Of a stretch of DNA of 8,624 nt, positions 7,047-8,624 are shown piece by piece. Under the pieces are notes generated by a model. The model ran no database searches. It was not told the DNA's origin and saw only the letters and a list, made by a program, of their open reading frames with translations. The stretch is taken from contig PXPA01000058.1 in the NCBI GenBank assembly GCA_003022255.1, forward strand, positions 4,441-13,064, given 5' to 3'. Made by a program: the position numbers and the translations under genes. The number at the start of each line of letters is the position of its first letter. Position 1 is the first letter of the stretch. Source of the DNA: Parcubacteria group bacterium SW_6_46_9 (GTDB taxonomy: Bacteria > Patescibacteriota > Minisyncoccia > Phycocordibacterales > SW-6-46-9).

Positions 7047-7074
7047 TTCGTAGCTTTATGCGAAGAAGGGCTTT
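7047..7074. repeat. Dispersed repeat unit X, copy 2
   Basis: This copy carries TATGCGAAGAAGGGCTTT (7057-7074), identical to 6211-6228. TTTCGTA and TGCGAAG flank the six-base spacer GCTTTA and can form a 7-bp stem with G-U pairs. The downstream AAGGGCTTTT is reminiscent of a terminator tail but is not a clean U-run. Confidence 0.7.
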
Positions 7075-7113
7075 TCTGTGCTTTGTTCTGACTTTTAAAT
7101 GTCAGGTTCTTAT

Positions 7114-7164
7114 AAAAAAACCGGTAGCTGATCATGCAAAACCTTGCATGCCAACTACCGGTTT
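7114..7164 (-). terminator. Intrinsic terminator of the four-helix membrane gene
   Basis: Perfect 10-base arms AAACCGGTAG (7118-7127) and CTACCGGTTT (7155-7164) enclose a second 7-bp stem, CATGCAA/TTGCATG (7133-7139 with 7144-7150), with an AACC loop. On the minus strand the hairpin ends in seven T residues (7120-7114). It starts 38 bases after the TAG stop of the membrane gene. On the plus strand no T-run follows, so it is directional. The stem contributes the first three residues of the T tract, and the inner stem makes this hairpin unusually long. Confidence 0.88.
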
Positions 7165-7201
7165 GTGTAATGGGGTTTAGTGTGATCAACCCCCAGTGTA
7201 C

Positions 7202-7681
7202 CTATGCCTTTCTTCGCCGCCTTTTGTGCGTTCCAGAGTAAGAGTTGTTTCCCTCTTTGTCGTTTGAGGTTGCCATCGGAGTATCTTTCCATCTCACCGC
7301 AAACGATATCAGCAGTATGAGGCAAACAACTCCAGTTACCCACTCTACAATCGACGTTCCGGCAAAAGTTTCAGGGCGTAGAAGTGACCATAAGGGCAAT
7401 GTGCCGATAACCAGAAAACTCTCCACTCCCGCCCCAAGCGTTTTGCGTGTAGTTTCGTAGACAAACCAGCTGGTCACTGAAGCAAGGAGTAGGATTTCTC
7501 CCACCTCCCACAGAATGAAGTACAGAGAGGCGCGGTCACTTCCGAATGCTTCAATGTAGTCGGCAGCAATGTCGGCGGCTAGCACCGAGCTTGCAATGAG
7601 TGAAACAGACAGTATAAGGTGGAGAAACCACCCGCGGCTAACATAATCGTCCATATCAAGCAAGAGATATTGTTCTAACAC
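7202..7681 (-). CDS. Hypothetical four-helix membrane protein with basic C-terminal tail
   Basis: A 159-residue protein I do not recognise. Four hydrophobic helices are visible at about 18-40 (WFLHLILSVSLIASSVLAAD), 53-75 (LYFILWEVGEILLLASVT), 87-102 (SFLVIGTLPLWSLL) and 111-130 (VEWVTGVVCLILLISFAV). The last 25 residues are hydrophilic and end in the cluster KRRRRK (153-158), which by the positive-inside rule would place the C-terminus in the cytoplasm. Glu59 and Glu62 lie within helix 2, and Glu113 at the edge of helix 4. The start given is a GTG at 7681; the ATG at 7654 would remove nine residues and is an equally plausible start, since it keeps all four helices. An extended -10 lies upstream and a strong terminator downstream, so it is probably monocistronic. 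The intact frame and flanking signals support a real gene; its function is unknown. Confidence 0.75.
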   Translation of the reverse strand: MLEQYLLLDMDDYVSRGWFLHLILSVSLIASSVLAADIAADYIEAFGSDRASLYFILWEVGEILLLASVTSWFVYETTRKTLGAGVESFLVIGTLPLWSLLRPETFAGTSIVEWVTGVVCLILLISFAVRWKDTPMATSNDKEGNNSYSGTHKRRRRKA

Positions 7682-7703
7682 TAACGAAAGGTACTCTAGT
7701 TAT

Positions 7704-7712
7704 TTTATACCA
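7704..7712 (-). promoter_or_regulatory. Extended -10 promoter of the four-helix membrane gene
   Basis: On the minus strand TGG precedes TATAAA, an extended -10 box. Twenty-two bases separate it from the GTG at 7681, which would give a leader of roughly 15 bases, and 49 bases separate it from the alternative ATG at 7654. The spacing is longer than at the other three promoters, so the start or the promoter assignment may need revision. Confidence 0.5.
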
Positions 7713-7948
7713 AAATAATTTATTTTTGTCAACATTATCAACGGTCTATGTTACTATTTCACTTGGATCACAAATTGTAAATCTTAAATTTTACTCTTTG
7801 TAAATTTACGAAGCAGTGCTTATCTTAGATTTTACCCCGCTTATTAGCGGAGCTTAAATTCTTCTTAAATCATGAATAATAAGTCTTGCGTCTTGAACCA
7901 TAAATCCTGAATCTTTGAAATATATAGATGCTCATACACATCTCAACC

Positions 7949-7971
7949 CCGCTGGTTTTCAACCGAGCTGG
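7949..7971 (+). other. Stem-loop upstream of the TatD gene
   Basis: CC-GCT-GGTT pairs with AACC-AGC-GG around a TTC loop: nine pairs with two single-base bulges on the 3' side. A competing pairing, AACC (7945-7948) with GGTT (7954-7957), would exclude it. The element ends 35 bases before the ATG at 8007. No T-run follows, so it is not a clear terminator. It matters as a leader structure only if transcription starts upstream of it, which is unproven. Confidence 0.35.
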
Positions 7972-8006
7972 ATTTCGGGTTTAAGTAAAGTAATTCGTTT
8001 ATAGAT

Positions 8007-8624
8007 ATGCAAGAATTCGATTCATTACAATCTATCGACGCACACGTACACCTCAACTTTGATGCTTTTGCCGACGACAGAGAAGAAGTGATCAGCCAAA
8101 TGGAAGAAAAAAGAATCGGTGCAATTAATGTTGGTATTGATGCTGGAACCAGTCGGGAGTCAGTGGAACTGGCTGAAGGGCATGATCATATCTGGGCAAG
8201 TGTCGGCTGTCATCCGACTGAAGCCAGCAAACCTTTCGATATATCGAAATACCAAAGCTTAGTTAAGGCATCAAATACCGTGGTGGCGGTAGGTGAGTGC
8301 GGTTTGGATTACTCACGACCTGAATACCGATCTGAAAATCAAAAGCAATTACAGGAGGATGTGTTCGTATCTCAGATTACACTGGCAGCAAAAACAGATC
8401 TTCCGCTGGTTCTACATATCCGTCCACGAAAACATAGCATGGATGCCTACGAAGACGGTTTGGATATTCTTACCCATTTACAAAAGCAAGCCGATACAGA
8501 CCTTGCCGGTACCGCCCACTTTTTTGTTGGGAATAAGGACATTGCTAAACAATTTCTTGACCTTGGGTTTTACATCTCCTTTACCGGTCCGTTAACGCAA
8601 GACTCTAATCTGCAAGAGGTTTGC
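8007..8624 (+). CDS. TatD-family metal-dependent hydrolase/DNase (3' end outside window)
   Basis: The frame is open from the ATG at 8007 to the window edge (206 codons). TatD-family proteins are TIM-barrel metal hydrolases with 3'-5' exonuclease or DNase activity, implicated in DNA repair and turnover. The metal-binding signature is nearly complete: D11-x-H13-x-H15 (DAHVH), GCHP (67-70), Glu97 in VGECGLDY (95-102), His137-x-Arg139 in LPLVLHIR (132-139), and His171 in AHFF. The final catalytic Asp of the family lies beyond the window. Lengths are usually about 260 residues, so roughly 50-60 remain. The ATG start puts the DxHxH motif at residues 11-15, as expected. No Shine-Dalgarno sequence is visible. 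It is transcribed divergently from the membrane gene. Confidence 0.93.
   Translation, partial: MQEFDSLQSIDAHVHLNFDAFADDREEVISQMEEKRIGAINVGIDAGTSRESVELAEGHDHIWASVGCHPTEASKPFDISKYQSLVKASNTVVAVGECGLDYSRPEYRSENQKQLQEDVFVSQITLAAKTDLPLVLHIRPRKHSMDAYEDGLDILTHLQKQADTDLAGTAHFFVGNKDIAKQFLDLGFYISFTGPLTQDSNLQEVC

Larger units (their letters stand above)
6875..7201. other. Gene-free interval between the two minus-strand genes
   Basis: This AT-rich gap has no convincing ORF. From high to low coordinates it contains the terminator of the four-helix gene (7114-7164), a CTGAC/GTCAG hairpin (7088-7105), repeat units X (7052-7074) and Y (7001-7034), and the Nudix promoter (6887-6895). Positions 6930-7000 show nothing I can name. 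Confidence 0.65.
7682..8006. other. Gene-free AT-rich interval between divergent genes
   Basis: This 325-base gap separates the minus-strand membrane gene from the plus-strand TatD gene. It contains the minus-strand promoter at 7704-7712 and a third, more decayed set of the dispersed-repeat words: TCTTAAATTTTAC at 7782-7794, a TTTACGAAG-type word near 7805, and TAAATCCTGAATC at 7901-7913. It also holds a CCGCT-TATT-AGCGG hairpin (7837-7850) and a hairpin at 7949-7971. AT-rich -10-like words occur near 7921 and at 7986-7991 (TAAAGT), but I cannot pick a TatD promoter with confidence. No ORF here is convincing. Confidence 0.6.

Noticed and set aside
6191..7074. CRISPR array
   Set aside because: The repeats are few, diverged, unevenly spaced and differently ordered. 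There are no regular spacers and no cas genes.
7047..7080. Repeat unit X as an intrinsic terminator
   Set aside because: The stem depends on G-U pairs and is followed by AAGGGCTTTT rather than a direct U-run. Only a weak resemblance exists.
7088..7105. CTGAC/GTCAG hairpin as a regulatory site
   Set aside because: Five base pairs with an eight-base AT-rich loop could easily arise by chance and have no supporting context.
7245..7460. A 71-codon plus-strand frame within the four-helix gene
   Set aside because: It is antisense to the membrane protein gene, which has better features, a promoter and a terminator.

Overview
The window reads as chromosomal DNA from a small-genome bacterium, most likely a member of the Candidate Phyla Radiation (Patescibacteria). 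The grounds are indirect. They are a short RecO homologue, a compact MetRS without a C-terminal dimerisation domain, a membrane-anchored protein of tandem DUF11-like Ig domains beside an AI-2E family permease, and no recognisable Shine-Dalgarno sequence at any start. No rRNA or phylogenetic marker settles the lineage. The standard code fits: TAA, TAG and TGA all appear as sensible stops.

Layout. Positions 1-5984 are a dense plus-strand block: the 3' end of ileS, a recO homologue broken by one in-frame TAA, a 631-residue single-pass membrane protein with four Ig-like domains, an AI-2E family permease, and metG six bases after it. Positions 5985-8006 are looser and more AT-rich. They hold two minus-strand genes, a Nudix-fold protein with a degenerate catalytic box and a four-helix membrane protein, separated by gaps of 325-371 bases. 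Positions 8007-8624 are the first 206 codons of a plus-strand TatD-family metal hydrolase that runs off the window.

Regulation. Three genes have an extended -10 box (TGN plus a hexamer) only 9-12 bases before the start codon, and a fourth has one 22 bases before it. With no ribosome-binding sites, this suggests leaderless or very short-leader mRNAs. A clear minus-strand intrinsic terminator follows the four-helix membrane gene.

Non-coding content. Directly after metG lies a roughly 110-base element with a perfect 10-bp outer stem enclosing a 9-bp hairpin and a longer compound hairpin. The three large gaps also share a degenerate dispersed repeat family (a 34-base GANTC-rich unit and an 18-base GCGAAG-containing unit).

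The genes form no single pathway. Two aminoacyl-tRNA synthetases, a repair factor and a TatD nuclease are housekeeping, and the membrane proteins are of unknown role. I found no CRISPR array, transposase, tRNA or rRNA. The items most worth a second look are the nested inverted-repeat element, the broken recO, the dispersed repeats and the promoter-start geometry.
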